Positions 9,010-17,448 of a stretch of DNA of 64,000 bases are shown here, piece after piece. A program made the position numbers and the translations under genes. This stretch comes from Cupriavidus pauculus (GTDB taxonomy: Bacteria > Pseudomonadota > Gammaproteobacteria > Burkholderiales > Burkholderiaceae), in assembly GCF_008693385.1 (NCBI RefSeq), contig NZ_CP044065.1, positions 1,364,001 through 1,428,000 on the forward strand, written 5' to 3'. The notes beneath the pieces are model-generated. The model did no database searches and had not been told where the DNA came from. It saw nothing but the letters and a program-made list of their open reading frames with translations. Numbering within the stretch: position 1 is the stretch's first letter; each line of letters opens with the position of its first letter.

Positions 9010-9024
9010 CGTTACTGCGTAACG
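9010..9024. repeat. 15-bp palindromic repeat, copy 1
   Basis: CGTTACTGCGTAACG has a 6-bp stem (CGTTAC/GTAACG) around TGC. It lies in the 79-bp gap between the convergent porin and AhpD-like genes. The same 15-mer occurs at 11671-11685 (opposite orientation) and 34336-34350, each time just after the end of a gene. It could be a REP-like element, a short terminator or a protein site. Confidence 0.6.
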
Positions 9025-9036
9025 ATGATCGTAGCT

Positions 9037-9558
9037 TCAGCCCGGCGGGCCCGCTGGCTTCGATGGTGCGATCAATCTCGGATAAGCGGACGTGTTAGCG
9101 ATACCGATCGACGAAGTCACGCCGCCGGGTTCGATGGCCGCGACCATGTTGACCAGCGAAAGGTTCAGATTGACCTGCGCAATGACTTCGAGAATGGCAT
9201 CTTGCCGATATCCCGCGTCCGACATCCGTTGCAGATCATTGCGCAGCGGCACATCCGGGTTGTCGAGCAGGGAGCGCACGAACGCGAGACAGACCGCATC
9301 CTTGGCAACATCGCTGTTCCCCATTCGATTGGCGGCCATTTCGACCCCATTGAGGCCTTCGGCGCGACCGCTTTCGCACAGGCCGGCGATCGAGAAGATC
9401 GACAAGCCGAGTTGCGCAAGGAAGAGCGTGATGCGCAATGTCGTCTGTCTGCCTAGCAGCCCGTCGTCGGCCAGATCGGAGAGCAGGGCGACGGTGCCGG
9501 CGCCGGCCTGTGTTTCGAGCACCTCCGTTACGGCGCGCGCATGATGAGTCGAGTCCAT
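9037..9558 (-). CDS. AhpD-like (carboxymuconolactone decarboxylase fold) protein lacking the CxxC motif
   Basis: A 173-residue helical protein. The pattern GLNGVEMAAN...AKDAVCLAFVRSLL...AGYRQDAILEVIAQVNLN resembles AhpD/CMD-fold proteins. In AhpD peroxidases a CxxC pair lies in the helix before this region; here it reads LAQLGLSIFSIAGL, with no cysteines, so peroxidase chemistry by the usual route seems excluded. The protein at 17449-17952 is a clear paralogue with the same change. The ATG at 9558 matches the paralogue's start; a GTG at 9570 is possible. It follows the split-barrel flavoprotein gene by 37 bp, so the two form an operon. Function unknown. Confidence 0.65.
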   Translation of the reverse strand: MDSTHHARAVTEVLETQAGAGTVALLSDLADDGLLGRQTTLRITLFLAQLGLSIFSIAGLCESGRAEGLNGVEMAANRMGNSDVAKDAVCLAFVRSLLDNPDVPLRNDLQRMSDAGYRQDAILEVIAQVNLNLSLVNMVAAIEPGGVTSSIGIANTSAYPRLIAPSKPAGPPG

Positions 9559-9595
9559 GATGACAGTCACGTGAGCTGCGGTCGTCGCTACGACG

Positions 9596-10471
9596 CTAGT
9601 CGGGCCCGACGCGCAGCATATTGCTGGCAATCGCCGCGGGCGCCGCTGAGATTGGCGCCAATGGCTGGGCAATGTCGCGAAGAATCCATTTGCCCACGCG
9701 AAAGTCCCACGAACGAGCCGCCAGATTTGCGTCCGGGCGGACCGACATCGTGCCGGTGAGCTGCAGAATCTGCTTGCGCCCGACGTCAGCGATGCACAGC
9801 CCAGCGGCAATCGCCTCGGGACCGCTGGCGCATGCGTTGTTGAAGCTCGGGTCCGCCGGCGCGTCGATACGGAGCGTCGTCTGGTCCGTGACACCGATAA
9901 AGCCGGCGGCACCGCTGAATGCGGAGATGACGGGACCGACTGCTGACTGGCAAACGACGTAGGCGCAGTCCGCGCCTCGGGCAATGATCTGGACCGAGCC
10001 GCGAAGATCCAGACCGGCGGCGGATTGGACTGGCAAGCATGGGTTCCCCACCTCAAACGATGTTTCATCGAGTCTCGTCGGCGGGGCACCGGCCGATGCC
10101 CGGGTGATGACGATTTCCGCGCCTCGCGCATCCAAACTCGAGATCTCGCCACCGAGGTGACAGGCCCCGCCGTGCCCCATGGCCCGGATTGCCACCTGAT
10201 TGTTGTGGCCGACATTTTTCCAGAGCGGATCGTCGTCGTCGCGGTATCGTTTCGGCACGCTGATCGTCAGCGATGCATTGCCGAGTCGTGCAAAGCCGCC
10301 CGGCCCGAACAGTGGGGAGGCCCACAGGTTCCCGGAAGCATCGGTGCTTCCCAACACGACCATCTGTAGCGAGGAAAGGACCAGATCGGGCCTGAGGTTG
10401 CGAGCGTCCGTCGTTCTCGGCCCTAATTCCGGAACATTGTTTTGTGAGTGGAATTGACCTTTGTCGCCCAT
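9596..10471 (-). CDS. PNPOx-like split-barrel flavoprotein
   Basis: A 291-residue protein that resembles large pyridoxamine-phosphate-oxidase-like FMN-binding proteins: an N-terminal barrel with DASGNLWASPLFG and a later DPLWKN motif typical of this group. The second half also resembles a split barrel, as in two-barrel members. The ATG at 10471 is preferred; a GTG lies nine bases further upstream, and neither has a good ribosome-binding site. It is the first gene of an operon with the AhpD-like gene and diverges from the LysR gene at 10743, its probable regulator. The substrate is unknown. Confidence 0.6.
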   Translation of the reverse strand: MGDKGQFHSQNNVPELGPRTTDARNLRPDLVLSSLQMVVLGSTDASGNLWASPLFGPGGFARLGNASLTISVPKRYRDDDDPLWKNVGHNNQVAIRAMGHGGACHLGGEISSLDARGAEIVITRASAGAPPTRLDETSFEVGNPCLPVQSAAGLDLRGSVQIIARGADCAYVVCQSAVGPVISAFSGAAGFIGVTDQTTLRIDAPADPSFNNACASGPEAIAAGLCIADVGRKQILQLTGTMSVRPDANLAARSWDFRVGKWILRDIAQPLAPISAAPAAIASNMLRVGPD

Positions 10472-10742
10472 AAAATTCACGCGCGAAATTTAAAGCAGAA
10501 TATGCAAGAAATCGTTCTATTTTACAATGCTCAGGTCGGCATCTTGTAAGTCTGGACTTCCATAATCGAATAATAAAGGAAGAGGGTTGCTATAGTACGG
10601 AATCGTGTTCAATTCAAGTCGCCAGCCAAACGATTGATGTTGGAAAGGTTTCGTGTGTATTGCCGATCCGGAAATTCTGCGAAATAATTTGTAAAACAAG
10701 AATAGATGCAGGGTGCAACACATAATTTCGCAGGGAGTAATA

Positions 10743-11642
10743 ATGGATCACGTGCATTTAATGACCGTTTTTGTGGCGGTCGGGGAGGATGAAAGTTTTG
10801 CTGGTGCAGCCCGCCGACTCGATCTCTCGCCCGCGGCGATTACTCGCGCGATTGCCTGCCTCGAGGGGCGCCTGGGCGTGAAGCTGCTATTGCGGACGAC
10901 CCGCAGCGTACGGCTGACCGAGGCCGGCCGGCGTTATCTCGACGATGCCAAAAATATCCTCGCGAGCATCGTCGAAGCCAATGAGGCGGCAGCCGGTATC
11001 AACGCGTCGCCAAGGGGGAACTTGTCGGTGACGGCGTCGGTGCTGTTCGGCAAGGCGTTCGTGATGCCGTGCATCGTCCATTTCCTGCGCGAATACCCGG
11101 AAGTCGAAGTGTCGGCCATGTTTCTGGACCGCACGGTGAACCTCATGGATGAGGGCATCGATGTGGCCGTGCGGATCGGGAACCTGCCTGACTCGAGCCT
11201 TAAAGCTCTGCGCGTGGGGCAGGTGCGTCGCGTGTTGTGTGCGTCGCCGGACTATCTTCGCAAGCATGGCATTCCTCAGCACCCCGCCGATCTGCTGCGT
11301 CACACGATCATCGCGGCAACGAGCGTTTCCCGAAGAGCGGAGTGGAAGTTCGGTGCCGCCGAAGAGCCGACCCTGGTTCGCACCACGCCGCGACTTACCG
11401 TGACCAGCAATGATGCCGCGGTGGAGGCCGCCGTTGCCGGCGTTGGCATTTGCCGGCTGCTCTCGTACATGGTCTCGGACGAACTCCATAATGGGAGCCT
11501 CAAGATCGTTCTGGAGGAGTATGAGGAGACGCCGTGGCCCATTCACGTCGTTCACCGGGAGAGTCGCCTCGGATCCACCAAGGTCCGCAACTTTATCGAC
11601 CTGCTCGTGCATCGGCTTCGCGCGCATCAACATCTAAATTGA
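10743..11642 (+). CDS. LysR-family transcriptional regulator (CrgA-like)
   Basis: A 299-residue LysR regulator. The N-terminal helix-turn-helix includes ESFAGAARRLDLSPAAITRAIACLE, and the effector domain carries MDEGIDVAVRIGNLPDSSL and VACCVR-like CASPDYLRKHG segments of the CrgA subgroup. The ATG at 10743 is chosen over an upstream alternative because AGGGAG sits 5 nt before it. The 271-bp gap to the divergent flavoprotein gene is markedly AT-rich compared with its surroundings. It contains no credible gene and probably holds both promoters. Control of the flavoprotein/AhpD-like pair is inferred. Confidence 0.82.
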   Translation: MDHVHLMTVFVAVGEDESFAGAARRLDLSPAAITRAIACLEGRLGVKLLLRTTRSVRLTEAGRRYLDDAKNILASIVEANEAAAGINASPRGNLSVTASVLFGKAFVMPCIVHFLREYPEVEVSAMFLDRTVNLMDEGIDVAVRIGNLPDSSLKALRVGQVRRVLCASPDYLRKHGIPQHPADLLRHTIIAATSVSRRAEWKFGAAEEPTLVRTTPRLTVTSNDAAVEAAVAGVGICRLLSYMVSDELHNGSLKIVLEEYEETPWPIHVVHRESRLGSTKVRNFIDLLVHRLRAHQHLN

Positions 11643-11670
11643 GAGGCCGAAAATCGGCTAAATGCGTTTG

Positions 11671-11685
11671 CGTTACGCAGTAACG
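11671..11685. repeat. 15-bp palindromic repeat, copy 2
   Basis: CGTTACGCAGTAACG is the reverse complement of the repeats at 9010 and 34336. It sits between the ends of the convergent LysR and alpha/beta-hydrolase genes. The near-identical placement of all three copies at gene 3' ends points to a shared role. Confidence 0.6.
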
Positions 11686-11724
11686 AGGCTCCCCATGAAT
11701 ACGGCAAAGCAGCGATGACTGCCG

Positions 11725-12693
11725 CTACCTCTGCTGGGCCGCGGATTCGACGCGTGCGCCCGATTGGGCGCGTCCAGGCTTCTGCATGAAGGCATCGGTG
11801 AGCGTCACCACGTCATCCAGCCTCGTGTCCATGACGAAGTGCCCGCCGTCCAGCACGTGCACTTCGGCTGCCGGATTGTCACGCCGGAATGCCTCGGCGC
11901 CAGCCACCGTAAACGCCAGGTCGTGCTTGCCCCAGACCACGAGGGTAGGGAGTTGCTGCTTTCGCAGCCATGCCTGCCAGCGCGGGTACGCCGCTATGTT
12001 GGATTGATAGTCGTAGATCAGGTCTGCCTGAATGCGGGCCTGGCCCTGCCGATTCAGATAGGCGTACTCGTCCATCCACAAATCCGGATCGTAGGCCGCG
12101 ACATTGGGGTCGCTGCCAATATGGCGCGCGCGCGTGGCGGCCACCGACTGATGCACGCGGACGACTTCGCCTTCGTGCGATGCGCGGTCCGTCCAGAAGG
12201 CCTTGCGCTGTGACCACATTGCGCCAAGGCCCGCTTCGTACACGTTCCCATTCTGGAAGACGAGCGCTCGCACGGCCTGCGGACGTGCCTCGGCCATCCG
12301 CATGCCGACGGGCGCGCCGTAGTCTTGCATGAAGAGCACGTATCGCTGCAAGCCGAGGGTGTCGGTGAACGCCTGCATGACCTTCGAAAGATTGTCGAAG
12401 GTATAGGAAAACGTCGCCGGATCGGGCGCGTCGCTATTGCCAAAGCCTGGGTAGTCGGGGGCCACGAGGTGGTACTTGTCCCCGAGCCTGCGCATCAGTG
12501 CGTCGTACATGCGTGAAGAGCTGGGAACGCCATGGAGAAGCAGGATGGCGGGTTTCGCCTGATCCCCCGACTCCCGGTAGGCGATGTTGACGCCATCGAT
12601 GGCTACCGTCTGGTAGCTGACGGTGGCCGCCTGTGCGGCGTCGGTGACGGCGATGGCAGCTGCAAGCGCGCATGCGGCGGCGATGCGATTCAT
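11725..12693 (-). CDS. Exported alpha/beta hydrolase with Asp nucleophile (epoxide hydrolase/haloalkane dehalogenase-like)
   Basis: A 322-residue alpha/beta hydrolase. Residues 1-22 form a signal peptide (alanine-rich, ending AAQA), so it should act in the periplasm. HGVPSSS provides the oxyanion-hole region. The nucleophile elbow is QDYGAP, with aspartate as in epoxide hydrolases and haloalkane dehalogenases rather than serine. WGKHD and GGHFVMD supply the likely acid and histidine. The cap domain lies between. It is transcribed alone, converging on the LysR gene. Epoxide or haloalkane as substrate is family-level inference. Confidence 0.75.
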   Translation of the reverse strand: MNRIAAACALAAAIAVTDAAQAATVSYQTVAIDGVNIAYRESGDQAKPAILLLHGVPSSSRMYDALMRRLGDKYHLVAPDYPGFGNSDAPDPATFSYTFDNLSKVMQAFTDTLGLQRYVLFMQDYGAPVGMRMAEARPQAVRALVFQNGNVYEAGLGAMWSQRKAFWTDRASHEGEVVRVHQSVAATRARHIGSDPNVAAYDPDLWMDEYAYLNRQGQARIQADLIYDYQSNIAAYPRWQAWLRKQQLPTLVVWGKHDLAFTVAGAEAFRRDNPAAEVHVLDGGHFVMDTRLDDVVTLTDAFMQKPGRAQSGARVESAAQQR

Positions 12694-12909
12694 GACTTCC
12701 CCTGAGCGTCGTTGAGTGATGCGACTCTAGGGGAATGAGTGGCCGGCCCGATATGTCGTGCAGCGAAATTATGTTTTACGCGTCGCGAATGCGGTCGCCG
12801 TCAAGAGCCGATTGTCCCATCGATGGATCAAAGGTCTCCACTTTCTGTCTTTATTTGTGATGTGAGGAGGAACATCATACGCGTCAGGTGAACGGAGGGG
12901 GGGCGCCGA

Positions 12910-13656
12910 ATGTCGGTCATAGGTGAGCTTCAGCGGGTGAGAGAGGGTTCGCACTACCGCGCATTTTCGCTCTGCGGCCTCAAGTCGGCGATGGCGCCTT
13001 TCGTCAACGTCGACCACGTCTGGATATGCGGTCCCGCAGGGCCGGTTTGCCAGCATACGAACGCCCCTTATGTGTCCTATCTTTTCCCGGACTCCGAAAC
13101 GGGGCTTCGTATCAGGGAGGTGTCGGGTGTCGAGCGCGTCGTGCGTCCCGGCGGAATCAGCTGGACCACGAGCGGACAGCATGCGCTCGCGGAGCAGGCG
13201 CCCCTCGAGCCAGGGAAGACCGTGCATGCCGTCCACGTCGGCGTGTCGCTGACCAGCGTTCGCGACCGTATGGCCACCGCGCCGTGTCAACTGGCGCCGG
13301 AGGATATTCCTGCAGACCTGCCGCCGGGTGGGATAGTCCGCGTCCTGGCCGGGGCCCACGGTGCCACGCGATCGTCGCTCGAGCTCGCCGCGGAGATCAC
13401 CATGCTCGATATCGCATTGAACGACATGGCCGAGGTATCCATACCCGTGCCTCCAGATCATTGCGCGATGCTGCTCCCGGTCTCGGGGACCATGATCGTC
13501 GATGGCCAGAGCTTCGACCCTGCCGAACTGCAGTTGCCAATATTGCCGGCGCGCGAAGAGCCTTACGCTGCGTGTGTCGGGGCCCGACATGGCGCAGCGC
13601 AGGTGATGTTGCTCATGGGCTGTCCGTCTCCGCGGATCCGACGCTTTGCCGGGTGA
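12910..13656 (+). CDS. Divergent pirin-family protein with altered metal site
   Basis: A 248-residue bicupin of the pirin type, paralogous to the protein at 15523-16257: PYVSYLFPDSETG and RPGGISWTTSGQ align with AVSYLFLDSETS and RPGALHWTTAGS. Classical pirins bind iron through H-x-H in the first cupin and H-x-E in the second strand pair. Here the first site reads CQHTN, so the first His is Cys, and the GSGIxH segment has become GQHALAE, losing that His. Iron-dependent quercetinase-like activity is therefore doubtful. A G-rich ribosome-binding site (GGAGGGG) precedes the ATG. It lies just upstream of the FAH-hydrolase operon but has its own promoter region. Confidence 0.65.
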   Translation: MSVIGELQRVREGSHYRAFSLCGLKSAMAPFVNVDHVWICGPAGPVCQHTNAPYVSYLFPDSETGLRIREVSGVERVVRPGGISWTTSGQHALAEQAPLEPGKTVHAVHVGVSLTSVRDRMATAPCQLAPEDIPADLPPGGIVRVLAGAHGATRSSLELAAEITMLDIALNDMAEVSIPVPPDHCAMLLPVSGTMIVDGQSFDPAELQLPILPAREEPYAACVGARHGAAQVMLLMGCPSPRIRRFAG

Positions 13657-13687
13657 CGCCGTAACACCGACGTGGTGCCATTATTTT

Positions 13688-13701
13688 GGCAGACGTCTGC
13701 C
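13688..13701. promoter_or_regulatory. Operator palindrome upstream of FAH/extradiol operon
   Basis: GGCAGACGTCTGCC is a perfect 14-bp palindrome, 48 bp upstream of the FAH-hydrolase ATG. Its CAGACGTCTG core recurs twice at 24293-24332, starting 46 bp upstream of the PhzS-like monooxygenase. Size and symmetry fit a MarR- or TetR-family dimer. The MarR protein encoded at 24515 is the nearest candidate. Confidence 0.7.
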
Positions 13702-13748
13702 TAAATTGAAGAGAGAAGCGGTATTCACGACAACACTACGGAGATTCT

Positions 13749-14597
13749 ATGAAGCTTGTCAGCTTTGTTCATGGCGGCCATCCTGGCTTTGGTGTAGTAA
13801 TGGGCGACAAGGTTCTCGACCTTGCCCCTTACCGGGCGCAGGTGGGCGCCACCCTTCGCGAAGCGCTTTCGACGGGGGCCCTGGTCCGTATCGGTGAGCT
13901 TGCGTCGACTGTGCCGGCGACGATCCCGCTCGCGGACATCACGTATCTGCCGGTCGTCGTCGACCCGGGGAAGATCCTGTGTGTCGGTATCAACTATGCA
14001 TCGCACGTTCGCGAGACCGGTCGCGAGATGCCCCAGTATCCGATGTTCTTTACGCGGTTCGCCGACTCCCAGGTTGCACACGAACAACCGATCGTGCGGC
14101 CCACGGCCTCGCACAAGCTCGACTTCGAAGGCGAGCTGGCGGTTGTCATCGGCAAGACCGCGCGTCATGTACCGGCCGCCGACGCACTTGACTACGTGGC
14201 CGGCTACGCCTGCTACAACGACGGGAGCGTACGCGACTGGCAGAAGCACACCATCCAGTTCATTCCAGGCAAGAACTTTCCCCTCACAGGGGGCTTCGGT
14301 CCGTGGCTCGTGACGACGGACGAGATCCCCGATCCGTCCCGGCTCACGCTGACCACGCGCCTCAATGGCGAGATCGTGCAAGAGGCCCGTACCGACGACC
14401 TGATCTTCAGCGTTGGCGATGTCATCGCCTATTGCTCGACGTTCACGGAACTCCGGCCCGGAGACGTGATCATTACCGGCACGACGGGCGGCGTCGGTGC
14501 GTTCCGCAATCCTCCGCTGTGGATGCGCCCAGGCGATATCGTGGAGGTGGAAATCTCGGGAATCGGCATCCTGCGGAACGGGATCCGCGACGAATAA
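13749..14597 (+). CDS. FAH-family hydrolase (acylpyruvate hydrolase type)
   Basis: A 282-residue fumarylacetoacetate-hydrolase-family protein that would split a beta-diketo or acylpyruvate-like product of ring cleavage. The N-terminal domain precedes the conserved ILCVGINYASHV. The metal-binding region is DFEGELAVVIGK, followed by CYNDGSVRDWQ and GKNFPLTGGFGPW. PGDVIITGTTGGVG closes the active site. It is the first gene of an operon with an extradiol-dioxygenase-like gene 14 bp downstream, which supports a ring-cleavage pathway. The exact substrate is unknown. A palindromic operator lies 48 bp upstream. Confidence 0.8.
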   Translation: MKLVSFVHGGHPGFGVVMGDKVLDLAPYRAQVGATLREALSTGALVRIGELASTVPATIPLADITYLPVVVDPGKILCVGINYASHVRETGREMPQYPMFFTRFADSQVAHEQPIVRPTASHKLDFEGELAVVIGKTARHVPAADALDYVAGYACYNDGSVRDWQKHTIQFIPGKNFPLTGGFGPWLVTTDEIPDPSRLTLTTRLNGEIVQEARTDDLIFSVGDVIAYCSTFTELRPGDVIITGTTGGVGAFRNPPLWMRPGDIVEVEISGIGILRNGIRDE

Positions 14598-14611
14598 CGG
14601 GGGCGAGCACG

Positions 14612-15451
14612 ATGACGACCTTGCAGAGTACCACTCCGCTCCAGCTGCATCATTTGCATCTGCATAGCGAGTCCCCCGGGCAACTGGCCGAGTTCTATCG
14701 GAACTTGTTCGAGTTGGATGCCGTCGCGGCGCCGGACGGCATCTACGGGCTGACGGGCGGCGAGCGCGCCATAGTGATTCATCCCGGGGCGAGCGGCGAG
14801 CTCGCGATGGCGGCGTATGCGGCGCGAACGCGCGAGGAACTATCCGTGTTGCGCGAGAGGCTTTCCGACGTCGCCCGGGATGGCGGCATCGGTTCCGAGG
14901 TGTTCTTCGAGCCCGGCGCCTTCTCGGTAACCGATCCGCAAGGCCGGCGTTTGCTGTTCGGCGTTCCGCGTACAAGGCGCCGACCGGATCGGATGGCCGC
15001 GCGGCTGCAGCATACCGTGTTCCAGACCACGGACCTCGCGACAATCGTGGACTTCTACGTGAATCGCGTGGGTTTTGCCATCTCCGACGAAGTCGTCGCC
15101 GACGATGGTTCCATCACGACCTGCTTCCTGCGATCCGACGACGAGCACCATACGCTCGCGTTCTTCCAGGGCTCGAACAACGTTTGGGATCATCACTGCT
15201 ACGAAACCGGCTCCTGGAACGATATCCGGGACTGGGGCGATCGCTTTGCCAAGGTCCGTCGCGGCATCTTCTTCGGCCCGGGCCGGCATGGTCCAGGCAA
15301 TAACCTGTTCTTCATGATTACCGATCCCGATGGAAACCGCGTCGAGCTGTCGGCGGAACTCGAACATGTCCGCGCCGGGCAGTCGCCGGGGGTGTGGCCG
15401 CACGAGGAGCACACACTGAATTCGTGGGGACGTGGCTGGATCCGGACGTAA
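14612..15451 (+). CDS. Two-domain VOC protein, type I extradiol dioxygenase-like
   Basis: A 279-residue protein of two glyoxalase/VOC modules, like catechol 2,3-dioxygenase and BphC. In the C-terminal module, LQHTVFQT (His), WDHHCYE (His) and DPDGNRVELSAE (Glu) fit the 2-His-1-carboxylate iron site, and GRHGPGNN matches the conserved outer His region. A short GGGGGCGAG serves as ribosome-binding site. It is co-transcribed with the FAH hydrolase, so it likely opens the ring to give that enzyme's substrate. The phenolic substrate is unknown. Confidence 0.75.
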   Translation: MTTLQSTTPLQLHHLHLHSESPGQLAEFYRNLFELDAVAAPDGIYGLTGGERAIVIHPGASGELAMAAYAARTREELSVLRERLSDVARDGGIGSEVFFEPGAFSVTDPQGRRLLFGVPRTRRRPDRMAARLQHTVFQTTDLATIVDFYVNRVGFAISDEVVADDGSITTCFLRSDDEHHTLAFFQGSNNVWDHHCYETGSWNDIRDWGDRFAKVRRGIFFGPGRHGPGNNLFFMITDPDGNRVELSAELEHVRAGQSPGVWPHEEHTLNSWGRGWIRT

Positions 15452-15457
15452 ATGACA

Positions 15458-15490
15458 ATGCGCGGGTCCGGCTGGCGCCGGCCCGCGCAT
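15458..15490. terminator. Bidirectional terminator hairpin
   Basis: ATGCGCGGG-T-CCGGC pairs with GCCGG-CCCGCGCAT (14 bp, one bulged T) around loop TGGC. It fills the gap between the ends of the convergent extradiol-dioxygenase and pirin genes. It lacks a strong U-run on either side. Confidence 0.7.
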
Positions 15491-15522
15491 GAGGCGTGGA
15501 TCAGCATCGCGGAAGTTTGCTG

Positions 15523-16257
15523 CTAGCGCGATCGAGGCTGAAGCGACGGACCGGTGAAAAACATGACCTGTGCGCCGTAGGGAGCATGGAGCATGGCATG
15601 CCGCGCGGTTTCCTGCGCGAGGTAGACCGGAACACGAAGATCGCTGGCATCGTACGATTCTTCCTCGAGCGTCACCATCCCCGAGATCGGAAGAAAAAAT
15701 GCCCGCTCGCCGGCTGCGATCGGAATCGCCAGTGACCGGCCCGGACGCACGGTGATGTCCAGCAATGTGACATCGGTCGGCGGCACGAGAGGCGAGCGAG
15801 TTTTCCCAAAGCCGCCCACCGGGATACGAACGGTGGCATCGACGGTTTGCACCACAGGGATGTCTTCCGGTTCCAGCGTCAGCGTGAAGGCATCTATGTT
15901 TCGACGCTCGGGTGCGAGGTCGACGAAGATCTGCAGCGAGTGGACAATTTTTCCTGTCTCGACAGGCTGCCCCTCGTGGTCGATGCCGGAGCCCGCGGTC
16001 GTCCAGTGCAGCGCGCCCGGGCGGATCAGATGACGGGCACCGAGCGAGTCGTGGTTGTCCACGCTCGTTTCGGAGTCAAGGAACAGGTACGAAACGGCCG
16101 ACATCCCCTCATGATGATGCATGGGAAACGTCGGACCGCTCATCCACGCATGATCGACCCCGAGAAACGGGTCGATCAGCGAGGCCGCCCCTCGTAATGC
16201 GTTGGCGCGGAAGTGATTGCCGTGCCGGAACGGCTTGAGGTGGGTCGTGATCAGCAT
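15523..16257 (-). CDS. Pirin family protein
   Basis: A 244-residue bicupin. The metal site looks complete: HHHEGMSAVSYL supplies the H-x-H pair and GSGIDHEG the next His and Glu region. Pirins include iron-dependent quercetin dioxygenases and redox-sensing regulators; which applies here is not visible. The ATG at 16257 lies 7 bp after the Old Yellow Enzyme stop, so the two genes are an operon. This points to a role in electrophile or quinone metabolism, as inference. Confidence 0.8.
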   Translation of the reverse strand: MLITTHLKPFRHGNHFRANALRGAASLIDPFLGVDHAWMSGPTFPMHHHEGMSAVSYLFLDSETSVDNHDSLGARHLIRPGALHWTTAGSGIDHEGQPVETGKIVHSLQIFVDLAPERRNIDAFTLTLEPEDIPVVQTVDATVRIPVGGFGKTRSPLVPPTDVTLLDITVRPGRSLAIPIAAGERAFFLPISGMVTLEEESYDASDLRVPVYLAQETARHAMLHAPYGAQVMFFTGPSLQPRSR

Positions 16258-16264
16258 GCCGGAC

Positions 16265-17338
16265 TCACGCCGCCTTGGATTCCGCCAGCGTCGGATAGTC
16301 GGTGTAGCCCTGCGCCGTACCGCCATAGTAGCCTGCGCGCTGAGGTTCGTTCAGCGGCGCATCAGCCTTCACGCGTTCGAGGAAGTCGGGGTTCGCAAGG
16401 ACCATCTGGCCATAGGCTTCGAGATCGGCCAGACCGTTGGAGATGTCCTTGCCAATATCGGCCCGCGCCCGACCGGGGCGATTGAGCATCAGCACACCTT
16501 GCCAGAGCTTGTGAATGTCCGCCAGCAGCTGCTCGTTGCCGAGGTGCATGACATGGATGTAGGCCAGGTCGAGCGAGTCCAGTTCCTTCACGAGATAACG
16601 ATACAGATCCGGGCCTTCACTCCCTTCGTCGATGCCCCCCATCTTGTTTCCCGGGGAGAGGCGGATGGCGGTGCGGTTCGCGCCGATTTCCTCGGCGATG
16701 GCCCTGGTCACCTCGATGGCGAAGCGCGCGCGGTTTTCGATCGAGCCACCGTATTCGTCGGTACGGGTGTTGGCGCTGGGCGCGAAGAACTGGTGAATCA
16801 GATACGAGTTGGCACCGTGAATTTCGACGCCATCCGCGCCGGCCTCGATCGCGCGGCGCGCCGCGGTCCGGAAATCCTGGATGGTCTGGCGGATATCGTC
16901 CTGCGTCATCGCGCGCGGCACGGGGATATCCAGCATGCCCTTGAGCGTGAACATCTGCGCGCCCGGCGCGATTGCCGAGGGGGCCACGGGCTGGCGATGA
17001 TGGGGCGTGTTGTCGGGATGGGACATGCGGCCCACGTGCATCAGCTGGATGAACAGGCGGCTGCCTTTCGCGTGCACCGCCTCGGCCGTTTTTTTCCAGC
17101 CGGCAACGTGCGCGTCGGTGTAGATGCCGGGCGTCGAGATATAGCCCTGACCATCGTCGGATGGTTGAGTGCCTTCGCTGATGATGAGGCCCACCCCAGC
17201 GCGTTGGCCGTAGTACAGCGGCGCCAGATCGCCCGGCGTGCCATCGGGCAGTGCGCGCGAACGTGTCATCGGTGCCATCACCACACGATTCTTCAGCGTG
17301 TAGCCGCCAACGTGGATCGGGTCGAACATGGTCTTCAT
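16265..17338 (-). CDS. Old Yellow Enzyme family ene-reductase (NemA-like)
   Basis: A 357-residue FMN-dependent NAD(P)H ene-reductase that reduces activated C=C bonds, quinones or nitro compounds. Family marks are MAPMTRSRALPDG, GVGLIISEGTQP, FIQLMHVGRMSHP, GADGVEIHGANSYLIHQFF and the C-terminal GGTAQGYTDYPTL. The ATG at 17338 has GAGGAG about 6 nt upstream; longer in-frame starts lack one. It is followed by the pirin gene and preceded, after 110 bp, by an AhpD-like gene on the same strand. A second homologue lies at 35200-36273. Confidence 0.88.
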   Translation of the reverse strand: MKTMFDPIHVGGYTLKNRVVMAPMTRSRALPDGTPGDLAPLYYGQRAGVGLIISEGTQPSDDGQGYISTPGIYTDAHVAGWKKTAEAVHAKGSRLFIQLMHVGRMSHPDNTPHHRQPVAPSAIAPGAQMFTLKGMLDIPVPRAMTQDDIRQTIQDFRTAARRAIEAGADGVEIHGANSYLIHQFFAPSANTRTDEYGGSIENRARFAIEVTRAIAEEIGANRTAIRLSPGNKMGGIDEGSEGPDLYRYLVKELDSLDLAYIHVMHLGNEQLLADIHKLWQGVLMLNRPGRARADIGKDISNGLADLEAYGQMVLANPDFLERVKADAPLNEPQRAGYYGGTAQGYTDYPTLAESKAA

Positions 17339-17448
17339 AACGAACTCCTCGTAGATGGGATGATGATGAATAATGGTCTGCGCCCGATGCTGGATAAAGG
17401 GCATTTCCGGCAGCAGATTGTTCCATTCGCGCAGCAATGCGCGCATGG

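Noticed and set aside
10517..10723. 68-codon minus-strand frame in the AT-rich gap
   Set aside because: No ribosome-binding site, no family resemblance, and it covers the likely promoter of the LysR gene.
12817..12826. Palindrome CCATCGATGG in the gap before the pirin-like gene
   Set aside because: A 10-bp palindrome is expected by chance at this frequency, and no second copy or nearby regulator supports it.
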